Assembly: GCA_963819175.1 (NCBI GenBank)
Contig: CAWFVJ010000021.1
Location: 265,157-329,156 of the forward strand
From: CAWBRT01 sp963819175
Lineage (GTDB): Bacteria > Acidobacteriota > Terriglobia > Terriglobales > Acidobacteriaceae
Length of the DNA: 64,000 bases
Direction: 5' to 3'
Below the pieces are notes generated by a model, which was given only the letters and a program-made list of their open reading frames with translations, ran no database searches and was not told the DNA's origin. Shown piece by piece: positions 40,282 through 48,618 of this stretch (positions within the stretch are counted from its first letter, which is position 1; the number at the start of each line of letters is the position of its first letter). A program made the translations under genes and the position numbers.

Positions 40282-41523
40282 TTGAGGAGAATGGTTGAGC
40301 TTAACGGACGCTGTTACGAATGGCGAGGGCAACCCACCGTGGTCCTTTGCGTTGACGGATTCGATCCGGCATATCTCGACCGTGGCTTGACTGATGGAAT
40401 TTTCCCTACTATCTCCACCTTTAAGACGCAAGGATTCATGGCTACAGCCGACTCGGTTGTTCCCACGTTTACGAATCCAAACAACACCTCGATTGTCACG
40501 GGGGTGCCCCCATCGGTCCACGGCATTTCGGGCAACTACTACCTTGATCGAGAGACTGGCAAGGAAGTCATGGTCACTGACGCGCATCTGCTGCGCAGCG
40601 AGACAATCCTCGGGCTGTTCTCGCAAGCAGGCGTGAAGACGGCTGCCGTGACCGCCAAAGATAAGCTCCGTAAAATGCTGGCCCACAACCTCAAGGGGAT
40701 CGCGTTTTCCTCTCAATGCGCGGATAACTGCACCATCGAGGAGAACGGAATTATGGACGTCGAGGGAATGGTCGGTAGGCGCAGACCCGAGATGTACGAT
40801 CCTGACCTATCTCTTTTTGTACTGGATGCCGGTATCCATTTGCTCGCACGCAAAGCGGTAGACATCCTCTACCTCTCGCTATCCGACTTGGTGCAACACG
40901 GTCACACGCCCGGCGAGCCAGAGAGTGATGCGTTTCATCGGGCAATCGATCAGCGTGTAGCCAAAATGGTCGCGTTGGGCGCGGTGGTGGGAATCACGGG
41001 TGACCACGGGATGAACGATAAATCTCGCGCGGACGGGACGCCCAACGTGGTGTTTCTGGAAGACGAGTTGAATGCTCGCTTTGGCGAAGGCACAGTCCGT
41101 GTGATTTGCCCGATCACCGATCCGTTTGTCATGCATCATGGTGCCTTGGGATCATTCGTGCGAGTTTATCGCAAGAATTCGATCGATCTGGACGCGTTGA
41201 TGCGAGCTACAAGGTCGCTACCCGGAATTGAACTGGTGCTTGATGGACCGAGTGCCGCCGAGCGATTCGAGCTGCCGCTTGACCGGGAAGCAGACTTCGT
41301 TGCTGTCAGTGAGCGCCACGCCGTGATCGGTGCAACCCACGCAGAGCATCTAATGGGGCCTGGAACCCGGCTTCGTTCCCACGGAGGTATATCCGAGCAG
41401 CCCGTCCCTTTCCTTCTGTCGCGGCCACTCAACGAGAGATATCGTAAGATCGCAGAAAGCCGACGCTTGCGAAATTTCGATATATTTGAGTTCACTCTCA
41501 ACGGTACGCAGAGGCCCAATTAA
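40282..41523 (+). CDS. phnA: Phosphonoacetate hydrolase PhnA
   Basis: Alkaline-phosphatase-superfamily enzyme cleaving phosphonoacetate to acetate and phosphate with two zinc ions. Asp25 in VVLCVDGFDPAYLDRG, nucleophile Thr64 in VPTFTNPNNTSIVTG, LSLSDLVQHGHTPGEPESD, VGITGDHGMNDKSRADG and LRSHGGISEQPVP supply the metal and substrate ligands. 413 residues, as usual. A TTG start at 40282 is favoured because GGAGG sits six bases upstream; ATG 40291 would leave one base. No signal peptide: cytoplasmic, as for known PhnA. Last gene of the cluster, 58 bases after the dehydrogenase. Confidence 0.93.
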   Translation: MRRMVELNGRCYEWRGQPTVVLCVDGFDPAYLDRGLTDGIFPTISTFKTQGFMATADSVVPTFTNPNNTSIVTGVPPSVHGISGNYYLDRETGKEVMVTDAHLLRSETILGLFSQAGVKTAAVTAKDKLRKMLAHNLKGIAFSSQCADNCTIEENGIMDVEGMVGRRRPEMYDPDLSLFVLDAGIHLLARKAVDILYLSLSDLVQHGHTPGEPESDAFHRAIDQRVAKMVALGAVVGITGDHGMNDKSRADGTPNVVFLEDELNARFGEGTVRVICPITDPFVMHHGALGSFVRVYRKNSIDLDALMRATRSLPGIELVLDGPSAAERFELPLDREADFVAVSERHAVIGATHAEHLMGPGTRLRSHGGISEQPVPFLLSRPLNERYRKIAESRRLRNFDIFEFTLNGTQRPN

Positions 41524-41955
41524 TCAGGCGCGAGCGTAGGGCGTAATAATTCTGCCCCATGTTCGGGCGGATCGCGAAGGTGCGCCCATCGTGGTCTAAA
41601 GCAATTCCCGAGTTGCTGTATATTCCCAAAAACGTCATTCCGAGCGAGCGGAGCCTTGCGACGCGAGTCGAGGAATCTTTTGTGTTGCTTTGCCGCGGAA
41701 AACATAAGATCCCTCCACTCCGTTTCACTTCGGTCGGGATGACGCTTCTAAATTACATTACTGGGCGGCTACGCCAATCCGGGAACTGCTCTAATGCCAC
41801 GTGGCACACACCGGACGACACGAAAAGTCAACTAATAACAATGGAGATTAGCAGTTACCAAAGTACCCGCCGTAATCACCGAGGATTCATACTGGCTTAA
41901 TCAGAGTCGTTTCAAACTAGACCAGCCACAAGAATGGTGCGAAGGACGTTTTACC
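41524..41955. other. Intergenic with dispersed repeat
   Basis: Spacer between phnA and the GGDEF-EAL gene. Contains the second copy of the dispersed repeat (41634-41747). No protein-like frame and no clear terminator. Confidence 0.5.
41634..41747. repeat. Dispersed MITE-like repeat, copy 2
   Basis: 114 bases from GTCATTCCGAGCGAGCGGAG to CTTCGGTCGGGATGACGCTT, matching both ends and the middle (GTCGAGGAATCTTTTGTGTT; AAGATCCCTCCACTCC) of copy 1 at 78-273. Same orientation. It lacks the extra segment of copy 1, so it is closer to a full-length basic unit. Inverted ends make a long imperfect hairpin. Confidence 0.75.
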
Positions 41956-44622
41956 ATGTCTCCTCGGATTAGTACGCGACGACGTCAAGCGCTCGATCGA
42001 AATCGTAACAGGCTAGGCATGCTCTACCTCGGACTCTGCGCCGTACAAATGTTGATCATGGCTGCAGGTCTGATACTTGCACACGGCGTAGAGAATATTT
42101 ATTCGAAACAGATTTCTTACTCCGCCGAACTCAACGCTCATCAGCGGGCGGTTTCGGAGTTGCGGGTGCTTGCCGATAGTGCTTCCCCTCCCAGTGTTGA
42201 TATCGACACAAACGATTGGGACGGGGAATGGTCAAGGATCCAGTATTCCTCCGAATTATTCGTGCGCAATGCCCGGCAACTGCAACAGCAGATCGAGCCT
42301 TCCGGGGCTACCCTCTCGCCCGGTCAACAGTATCTCCAATCGGCCACGGAAGAAATGCCGCAGGTAGTGGAGCAGATCCGTCAAGCTGGCGACGCGCTGA
42401 GAACAAAGCAGAGAGCATTATTCCGCACTCATCTGTTTTATGCCGACCGCGTGCTCGCACGCCTGTACACAGCGCTAGGCAATCTCAACGAAGTGATTTA
42501 CCGCGCGAAGGACACAGCGTTGGCTCGCGACTCGGCCGCGGCTCGGCAATACCGAAGCTTCATAGGCCTGCTTTCAATTCTGGGGCTCTTGCTAATCCTT
42601 CCTGCGACGGCATACGCGCGCCGCCTGAGCAAGGAGGTGGGCGCCTACGAGCTGCGGCTACAAGCGGAACGTGACGCTTTGGAACAGCGGGTGGTCGAGC
42701 GCACGGCTGAGCTTCGCGCCGAGATTGAGGAAAGGCAAAAACTCGAAGAGTTCGAACTTGGCCGCAACCGGCTTCTCGAGCTGGTTGCCAAAGGAGCTTC
42801 GGTACAAGAAGTGTTATCGGAGTTGGCGCTTGTGACGGAGGCTTTTTGCGCCGAGAGTCGAGTTCTCCTGATGGCGGGTAAAAATGACTTGGACGCCCCG
42901 ATCGCCCCCAGCTTATCACGCCAGTTTCTGGCTGGGCTGAAGCCAATCCTCGCGGATGTAGCCAGTCCGCCGCGGATCGCAGAGACAGAGATGCGAGCCG
43001 TGCTGATTGCCGACATTGAGAGGGAACTGGCGATCGCGCATCCTCCAGAGTTATATCCGCAAAGAGCCATTTCTTCGTGGTGGGTGGCGCCACTACTGGG
43101 CAGCGACCAGAAGGCGCTTGGCACCATCTCGATGTTCACCAATGAATGCCGACAACCTGAAAAGCAAGAACTGGATGTGCTTTTATCGGCTGCCCGTATG
43201 GCTGTGCTCGCCATCGATCATGCGCGGATGCAGGAAGAGCTCTTCCATCGGGCACACCACGATTCGCTTACGCAATTACCCAATCGCAGGTTGTGCGACG
43301 AGCGCATTACCGAGGCAATGGCGCGTGCACGCAGGCACGACGGCAAGGTGGGAATTCTTTGCATCGATCTGGACGAATTCAAGCAAGTCAATGATTCGCA
43401 TGGCCACGATGCAGGAGATTACGTGTTGCGCACGGTCGCCGCTCGCCTGCTGGCACGACTGCGCGCGACTGACACGTTGTCCCGCGTAGGCGGGGACGAG
43501 TTTCTGGCGGTCTTGGACGACATCAAGAGTCCTGAAGATCTGGAAAAGGTCGCCGAAGCTCTACGCAATGGAGTTGCAGAGCCGATTGCTTTCGGTAACG
43601 TCGTTTTGAAAATTAGCGCCAGCATAGGGGCTGCTCTCTACCCGGCAGACGGAGAGACGACAACAATGCTCAAACTCCACGCCGACCATGCGATGTACCG
43701 CGCCAAAGAGCGTGGGCGCAATACGTTCCAGATGTTTTCAAAGGAGTTGAGCGAGAAGATGGCGAAGCGACGTCGCCTTGAAGGTTACCTGCGTGACGCA
43801 CTCGACCATAACGGATTCGAAATTCACTACCAGCCACAGTACACGCTCGGGCGCGAGTTGATAGGCCTGGAGGCTCTCCTGCGCTTCCGCATGCCGGAGT
43901 TAGCTTCGATTTCCCCAGCCGAGTTCATTCCGGTTGCCGAGCAGACAGGGCTTATCCTTCAAATCGGGAACTGGGTTGTGCGAGAGGTCTGCCGCCAAGG
44001 CAAGGAGTGGCGCGACCGGGGATTCTCTCCCGTGCGCATTTCCGTCAACGTTTCGGCTCTCGAACTTACGGAGGATAAGTTTGCCGAGCACTTCGAGGAC
44101 GCACTCCGAATGAGCGGTTTTGAGGGAAAGTACCTGCAAATCGAAGTGACCGAAACCGCGGTGATGAGCAACATCGACGAAGCGACTCGACAGTTACGCG
44201 AACTCGAACGCTTGGGAGTTGCCGTCTCCGTGGACGATTTTGGCACCGGCCATTCGTCGCTGAGCTATCTGCATCGGCTGCCAATCGATACGCTCAAGGT
44301 GGACCGCTCTTTCGTCTGGCAGATTACCGAGTCGGAAGAAACTGTAGCCATCGTTCGTGCGATCGTGGCCATGGCGAACAGTCTCGGATTGCAGGTGATT
44401 GCCGAAGGTGTTGAAACTGAGGACCAGTTGTCCGCGGTAGCGGAAGTCGGTTGCCAGATGATCCAGGGATACCTGTTTTCCCGACCGCTCAACGCTGAAG
44501 GGATCTCAGCGATGCTGATAGAGCGGCAAACTTCGATCCCGCAAAGGGAACATCCTAGTCCAGCGCGACTAGCGCCGATATCGCACTGCGGGAAGTCTCT
44601 GAGCGCTGCCGCATGCGATTAG
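41956..44622 (+). CDS. Membrane GGDEF-EAL protein (cyclic-di-GMP turnover)
   Basis: An 888-residue signalling protein: membrane helix (LGLCAVQMLIMAAGLILAHG), helical periplasmic sensor, second helix (FIGLLSILGLLLILPATAYA), coiled coil, a GAF-like domain (about 270-420), then GGDEF and EAL. The cyclase site RVGGDEFLAVL (about residue 512) is intact. The EAL part keeps EALLRF, NVSALEL, DDFGTGHSSLSYL, VDRSFV and AEGVETEDQL, so phosphodiesterase activity is plausible too. The sensor resembles that of the truncated PAS protein at 27696-29021. AAGGA precedes the ATG. Location beside phn and pho genes suggests, but does not prove, a link to phosphate stress. Confidence 0.92.
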   Translation: MSPRISTRRRQALDRNRNRLGMLYLGLCAVQMLIMAAGLILAHGVENIYSKQISYSAELNAHQRAVSELRVLADSASPPSVDIDTNDWDGEWSRIQYSSELFVRNARQLQQQIEPSGATLSPGQQYLQSATEEMPQVVEQIRQAGDALRTKQRALFRTHLFYADRVLARLYTALGNLNEVIYRAKDTALARDSAAARQYRSFIGLLSILGLLLILPATAYARRLSKEVGAYELRLQAERDALEQRVVERTAELRAEIEERQKLEEFELGRNRLLELVAKGASVQEVLSELALVTEAFCAESRVLLMAGKNDLDAPIAPSLSRQFLAGLKPILADVASPPRIAETEMRAVLIADIERELAIAHPPELYPQRAISSWWVAPLLGSDQKALGTISMFTNECRQPEKQELDVLLSAARMAVLAIDHARMQEELFHRAHHDSLTQLPNRRLCDERITEAMARARRHDGKVGILCIDLDEFKQVNDSHGHDAGDYVLRTVAARLLARLRATDTLSRVGGDEFLAVLDDIKSPEDLEKVAEALRNGVAEPIAFGNVVLKISASIGAALYPADGETTTMLKLHADHAMYRAKERGRNTFQMFSKELSEKMAKRRRLEGYLRDALDHNGFEIHYQPQYTLGRELIGLEALLRFRMPELASISPAEFIPVAEQTGLILQIGNWVVREVCRQGKEWRDRGFSPVRISVNVSALELTEDKFAEHFEDALRMSGFEGKYLQIEVTETAVMSNIDEATRQLRELERLGVAVSVDDFGTGHSSLSYLHRLPIDTLKVDRSFVWQITESEETVAIVRAIVAMANSLGLQVIAEGVETEDQLSAVAEVGCQMIQGYLFSRPLNAEGISAMLIERQTSIPQREHPSPARLAPISHCGKSLSAAACD

Positions 44623-44942
44623 TCGTTGGGTTGCAACGAGTGATCGACAGCCACTTGCCGGAGAGTTCGAGAGCCCATACGGAGATGATGCCACAATAAC
44701 CGCCGACCGAGACAGCAGCTTTCCCTGACAACCCGAAGGGAAGAAAATGTTAATGGCGTGTTAAGCAATCATGCAACCATGGGCAGCTGCTCCGAATCGA
44801 ACAGCATATTGGAACATTGGCGCTGCAGATTTCGCGTACTCTGTTCGCACTATTGAGAACCTGCCGCCTCCAAGCCCTTGCCGGACAGCGAAGCCGTGCT
44901 AACCGGCGAGCGGACTGCAAACCATGCCACCGGAGGATTTGG
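44623..44942. other. Intergenic ahead of phoU
   Basis: About 320 bases. Should carry the phoU promoter. TTAATGGCGTGTTAAGCAATCAT near 44751 is AT-rich but does not match the Pho box. Confidence 0.4.
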
Positions 44943-45614
44943 ATGACCACGCGAACCCATTTTCACGAAGCGCTTAACGAGCTGAAGGGCAAACTGCTGG
45001 CCATGGGGGGCATGGCCGAAGATGCGGTCGCGGAGGCAGTTCGCGCTTACTGCGAGCGGTCCCCGGAAATTTGCCGGAAGATTTACGAAAATGAAGTAGG
45101 CATCAACACTCTCGAACGCGAGATCGACGAACTTTCCTTCGACTTGTTGGCCATGCAGCAGCCGATGGCCGTTGACTTGCGCTTCATCTTGGCCGTGATC
45201 AAGAGCAATGCCGACCTGGAACGTATTGGCGATCAGGCTGTCAACATCGCCGAGCGGGTCATGGGATTGATCGAACTACCGCCCGCCGAATTAGCCGCCG
45301 ATATTCCACAGATGGCCGCGCTCGTCTCTGGAATGATCCGGCAATCACTCCAGGCTTTCGTTTCCGGCGATGCAAAATCCGCCCAGCACGTCTTGGAGCA
45401 AGATGACCGGGTGGACCGGATGAACCACGATATCTTCACGGCCATGGACAAAGCGATGGAGTCCTCTCCTCACTTGATTCACCAAGCGCTGCACACGATT
45501 AGTATCGCCCGTAATCTCGAACGGGTTGCCGATCACGCTACAAATATCGCCGAAGACGCCATTTTTTGGATATGCGGTGCCGACGTGCGGCGCCACTTTG
45601 GAAAAACCGCTTGA
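44943..45614 (+). CDS. phoU: Phosphate signalling protein PhoU
   Basis: A 223-residue PhoU with two three-helix bundles. Each has the metal-binding signature: first DLRFILAVIKSNADLERIGDQAVNIAERV, given here in outline as K-S-N-A-D-L-E-R-I-G-D-Q; second HTISIARNLERVADHATNIA (N-L-E-R-V-A-D-H). PhoU restrains PhoR and the Pst transporter when phosphate is plentiful. ATG 44943 has GGAGG six bases upstream; the frame is open further 5' without support. Convergent with pstS-pstB rather than in their operon, and no phoR/phoB nearby. Confidence 0.93.
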   Translation: MTTRTHFHEALNELKGKLLAMGGMAEDAVAEAVRAYCERSPEICRKIYENEVGINTLEREIDELSFDLLAMQQPMAVDLRFILAVIKSNADLERIGDQAVNIAERVMGLIELPPAELAADIPQMAALVSGMIRQSLQAFVSGDAKSAQHVLEQDDRVDRMNHDIFTAMDKAMESSPHLIHQALHTISIARNLERVADHATNIAEDAIFWICGADVRRHFGKTA

Positions 45615-45806
45615 GATGCTCTGCCAATGCGAATGACGCCGGCGTTATGTTTACGGCCGGCTGATTTCCCAAACACCCGGTGTACCGGATATCGCGATCA
45701 TCACGGCGCAATTGAAGAAGCAGGAATTACGACTTCACGCTCCGCCGACAAATGCCTGTAGGCTGCCGGAGCAATCGTCATTTCAAACGACCGCTTTGGC
45801 GTGTGA

Positions 45807-46931
45807 TCACTGCTTCTGCGGTTCTATGGCATTCAGAGCCACGAGTGATCGTGCGACAACATTCGCCGGTAAAGGAACGTAGTGCAGCTCGGGCGCATAT
45901 TTCTGGCCGTCGGTCAGGCACCATTGCAACATTTGGTGTAATGCAAGAGCTTTTCGCGAATCTGCATAGTTCCGATAAAGAAGTAGCCAAGTCAAAGTAA
46001 CGATGGGGTAAGAGTCAGGGCCCTTAGGATCGGGCACGTAGACGCGCAAGTTATCTGGCAGCTCCGCCTGGGCGATGGCTACCATTGCGCTCTTTTCGTT
46101 TGGAGCAACGAATGTTCCTTCGCGATTCTCAAGCGAAGCGACGTTCAATCCTGCCTTGACAGCAAAATCGTAGCTGACATAGCCGACGGAACCGATCGAT
46201 TGCTTGATCCTTGCGGCAACACCCTCATTGCCACGGGCTCGCATGGCATTGCCAGGCCAGTTGATCAATGTTGCCGGACCAAATTGGGAGCGCCACGCCG
46301 TACTGACGGCATCCAGGTGCTTGGTAAAAGCGAAGGTGGTGCCGCTGCCATCCTGGCGAACGACAGTCGTAATCGTGAGCTTGGGCAGCTTGAGTCCTGG
46401 ATTGCTGCGCGTGATGACGGGATCGTTCCAGCTCTTGATCTGTCCCAGAAAGATTCCGGCGTAAGCTTGCCGGGAAAGTTTCAATTCGCCGCCAACGCCC
46501 GGAACGTTGTAGGCGAGCGCGACGGCGCCGGCGGTGACGGGCAGTAGAATTGCGCCACCCTGGACCCTTGCCATTTGTTCATCCTGCATGGCGGCGTCAC
46601 TCGCGCCGAAGTCGACCTTATCCTCGTCCTTGACGCCTTGTCCGATGAATCGCCGAATGCCCTCGCCACTGCCAACAGCATCGTACTCCACGACTGTATC
46701 CGGATGTTGCTGCTGGTATGTAGCAAACCACTTCCGATAAAGCACGGAAGGGAATGTCGCGCCAGCGCCTTCGAGGAGGATGCCGCCGGCCGGGACTTTT
46801 GGCTTCTCAGCTCTTACGCTTGACAACGAAGGCACATTGGTCGAAGAGCAGCCGGCGAGCGTGATGGACACGAAAATCAAAATGGCTGTCAGCACTAGTG
46901 CAGCGTAACGCTCTTCAAATGGGGCTTGCAT
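45807..46931 (-). CDS. pstS: Phosphate ABC transporter binding lipoprotein PstS
   Basis: Phosphate-binding lipoprotein of 374 residues. Lipobox ITLAGC with Cys28. Mature protein shows EGAGATFPSVLYRKWFATYQ, VEYDAVGSGEGIRRFIGQGV, VDFGASDAAM and VVRQDGSGTTFAFTKHLDAV, in which the S-G-E-G, D-A-A and R-x-D-G-S-G-T blocks form the phosphate site. The ATG abuts AGGAG, with GGAGG further upstream. It lies 47 bases downstream of pstB on the same strand. The usual pstC and pstA permease genes are missing in between. Confidence 0.93.
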   Translation of the reverse strand: MQAPFEERYAALVLTAILIFVSITLAGCSSTNVPSLSSVRAEKPKVPAGGILLEGAGATFPSVLYRKWFATYQQQHPDTVVEYDAVGSGEGIRRFIGQGVKDEDKVDFGASDAAMQDEQMARVQGGAILLPVTAGAVALAYNVPGVGGELKLSRQAYAGIFLGQIKSWNDPVITRSNPGLKLPKLTITTVVRQDGSGTTFAFTKHLDAVSTAWRSQFGPATLINWPGNAMRARGNEGVAARIKQSIGSVGYVSYDFAVKAGLNVASLENREGTFVAPNEKSAMVAIAQAELPDNLRVYVPDPKGPDSYPIVTLTWLLLYRNYADSRKALALHQMLQWCLTDGQKYAPELHYVPLPANVVARSLVALNAIEPQKQ

Positions 46932-46978
46932 CTCCTGTGCTCCTCCGCAACGGCCAGGGCGGCGTTTGTAAGCCTGGG

Positions 46979-47824
46979 CTAGCTGAATTCGCCGCGGATG
47001 TAGTCCTGCGTGTGTTTGTGCTTGGGATCTTGAAACACCTGACGCGACTCGCCGAACTCAACCAGGTAGCCGGTCCGGCCACCCTGCGTCGTATCGACGT
47101 AAAGAAAGCCCGTGTAATCGGCGACGCGTTGCGCCTGCTGAAGGTTATGGGTCACGATGGCGATGGTGAAACGCTGGCGAAGTTCCGTCATCAGTTCTTC
47201 GATCTTGCGAGTGGCAATTGGATCGAGCGCGGAACACGGCTCATCCATCAGAAGCACTTCAGGTTCGGTCGCGATAGCACGAGCGATGCATAGGCGCTGC
47301 TGCTGCCCGCCGGAAAGCGCCAGGGCGCTCTTGTGAAGCTTGTCCTTAACCTCATCCCAAAGAGCAGCGGAGCGCAAGGCCTTCTCGACTTTCTCGCCTT
47401 TGTTGCCCTTATAACCATTCAAGCGCAATCCGAACGCCACGTTGTTGTAGATGCTGGTAGCAAAAGGATTCGGTTGCTGAAAAACCATCCCGATGAAGCG
47501 CCGCACGGCCACAGGATCGATCGCGGCGGCATAGATATCGTGGCCGCGATAGCGGACGTGTCCTTCGAACCGAAATCCTCGTACGAGATCGTTCATACGA
47601 TTAAGGCAACGCAGCACCGTGCTCTTGCCGCAACCGGACGGACCTATGAACGCCGTGATCGCGTTCTTGGCGATCGGGACTGAGGTGTCGCGGACGGCCC
47701 TGAATGCGCCATAGTAAAGCTCCTTGATATGGCAATCGATCACCACGTCGCCGTTGGGCTTGGCGCTCAACAGGGGAGTCATGTTTGAGTGATCATTCGG
47801 GATTGGCATGCTTTCACTTGCCAT
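46979..47824 (-). CDS. pstB: Phosphate ABC transporter ATPase PstB
   Basis: About 281 residues. ELYYGAFRAVRDTSVPIAKN, Walker A IGPSGCGKSTVLRCLNRMND (the C-G-K-S-T and N-R-M-N-D are PstB hallmarks), GMVFQQPNPFATSIYNNVAF, signature ALSGGQQQRLCIARAIATEP, Walker B LLMDEPCSALDPIAT, and IVTHNLQQAQRVADYTGFLY. Start at 47824 (MASESMPI) has GGAG nine bases upstream; ATG 47833 is possible. In most genomes the order is pstSCAB-phoU; here only B and S remain together in reversed order, so the permeases must be elsewhere. Confidence 0.93.
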   Translation of the reverse strand: MASESMPIPNDHSNMTPLLSAKPNGDVVIDCHIKELYYGAFRAVRDTSVPIAKNAITAFIGPSGCGKSTVLRCLNRMNDLVRGFRFEGHVRYRGHDIYAAAIDPVAVRRFIGMVFQQPNPFATSIYNNVAFGLRLNGYKGNKGEKVEKALRSAALWDEVKDKLHKSALALSGGQQQRLCIARAIATEPEVLLMDEPCSALDPIATRKIEELMTELRQRFTIAIVTHNLQQAQRVADYTGFLYVDTTQGGRTGYLVEFGESRQVFQDPKHKHTQDYIRGEFS

Positions 47825-47839
47825 AAGGAACATCTCCAA

Positions 47840-48618
47840 GCCTGCGCTCTCCGAGGTGACTACCGATTACTCCTCGATGCGATAACCCTGTCCGTTTCGC
47901 GACGACTCAACCCCATGGAGATCAACTCATCGTGAACCACTGCTACAACCCGTATCAGCGACTTGCTCCACGCACGCCCATGCACCCGTCTGCCCGCATC
48001 ACTTCGAAGTGCGCCCGGATACACTGCCGTGAACATCTGACAGCCACTCGTGAAAGCACATCGCATGGTCAGACGCCCCTTCCAACCAGCTTCCAGGCCT
48101 CAGCGCCCAATCGAATGACCCTCACGCCACCCCGAAGCCGATTCAAACCCCATAGCTCCCGGTAGCTCACCGCGTCCACCGCGCCAGCGGCTTCCTTCTC
48201 GTCTCCTTATCGAAAACGCCTCGGAGCAGAACCCCGTCTACACACAGGTCCCTCTCCGAGGCGTTTCCGATCAAGGCTAGCGACCATCCGCCCAGAGCCT
48301 CAGTGCCAGAGGACGAGAATTTCCGAATTCTGATAGTGAGTCAAAAGGGCTGTATTATTTAACAATCGTGGAACTTGGCCGTGATCCGGCGTAAAGTGTG
48401 GACGAGGTGCTCGTGCCCACAGCTTACGTGCGACTTTTTTCGCTCTTATCGCAATTCTACGACTGTGGTCGTCGGGTGCCGTTTTCAGAACACACCGTCG
48501 TTTACCGCTGGCATTTCTACTGCCTCAAGATTAGTGGAAGCGGCGGGAATGCAGGAAGAGTCTCCAACACAGTGCAGCCATTCAGAGATGCTTCTGACCG
48601 TCACGCAGGAGGCGGCTC
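47840..48618. other. Long intergenic region with inverted repeat
   Basis: Nearly 800 bases between pstB (minus) and a membrane protein gene (plus). It contains a 13-bp inverted repeat at 48214-48266 and no convincing gene. The short frames have poor composition. No Pho box was found upstream of pstB. Confidence 0.45.
48214..48266. repeat. 13-bp perfect inverted repeat with 27-base loop
   Basis: AAACGCCTCGGAG and CTCCGAGGCGTTT flank 27 bases (CAGAACCCCGTCTACACACA...). The loop may itself hold an RNA element. No T run follows on either strand, so it is not a standard terminator. It lies 400 bases from the nearest gene start. Confidence 0.6.

Noticed and set aside
42216..43489. Several long frames overlapping the GGDEF-EAL gene
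   Set aside because: They are shadows of an intact 888-codon gene with all catalytic motifs.
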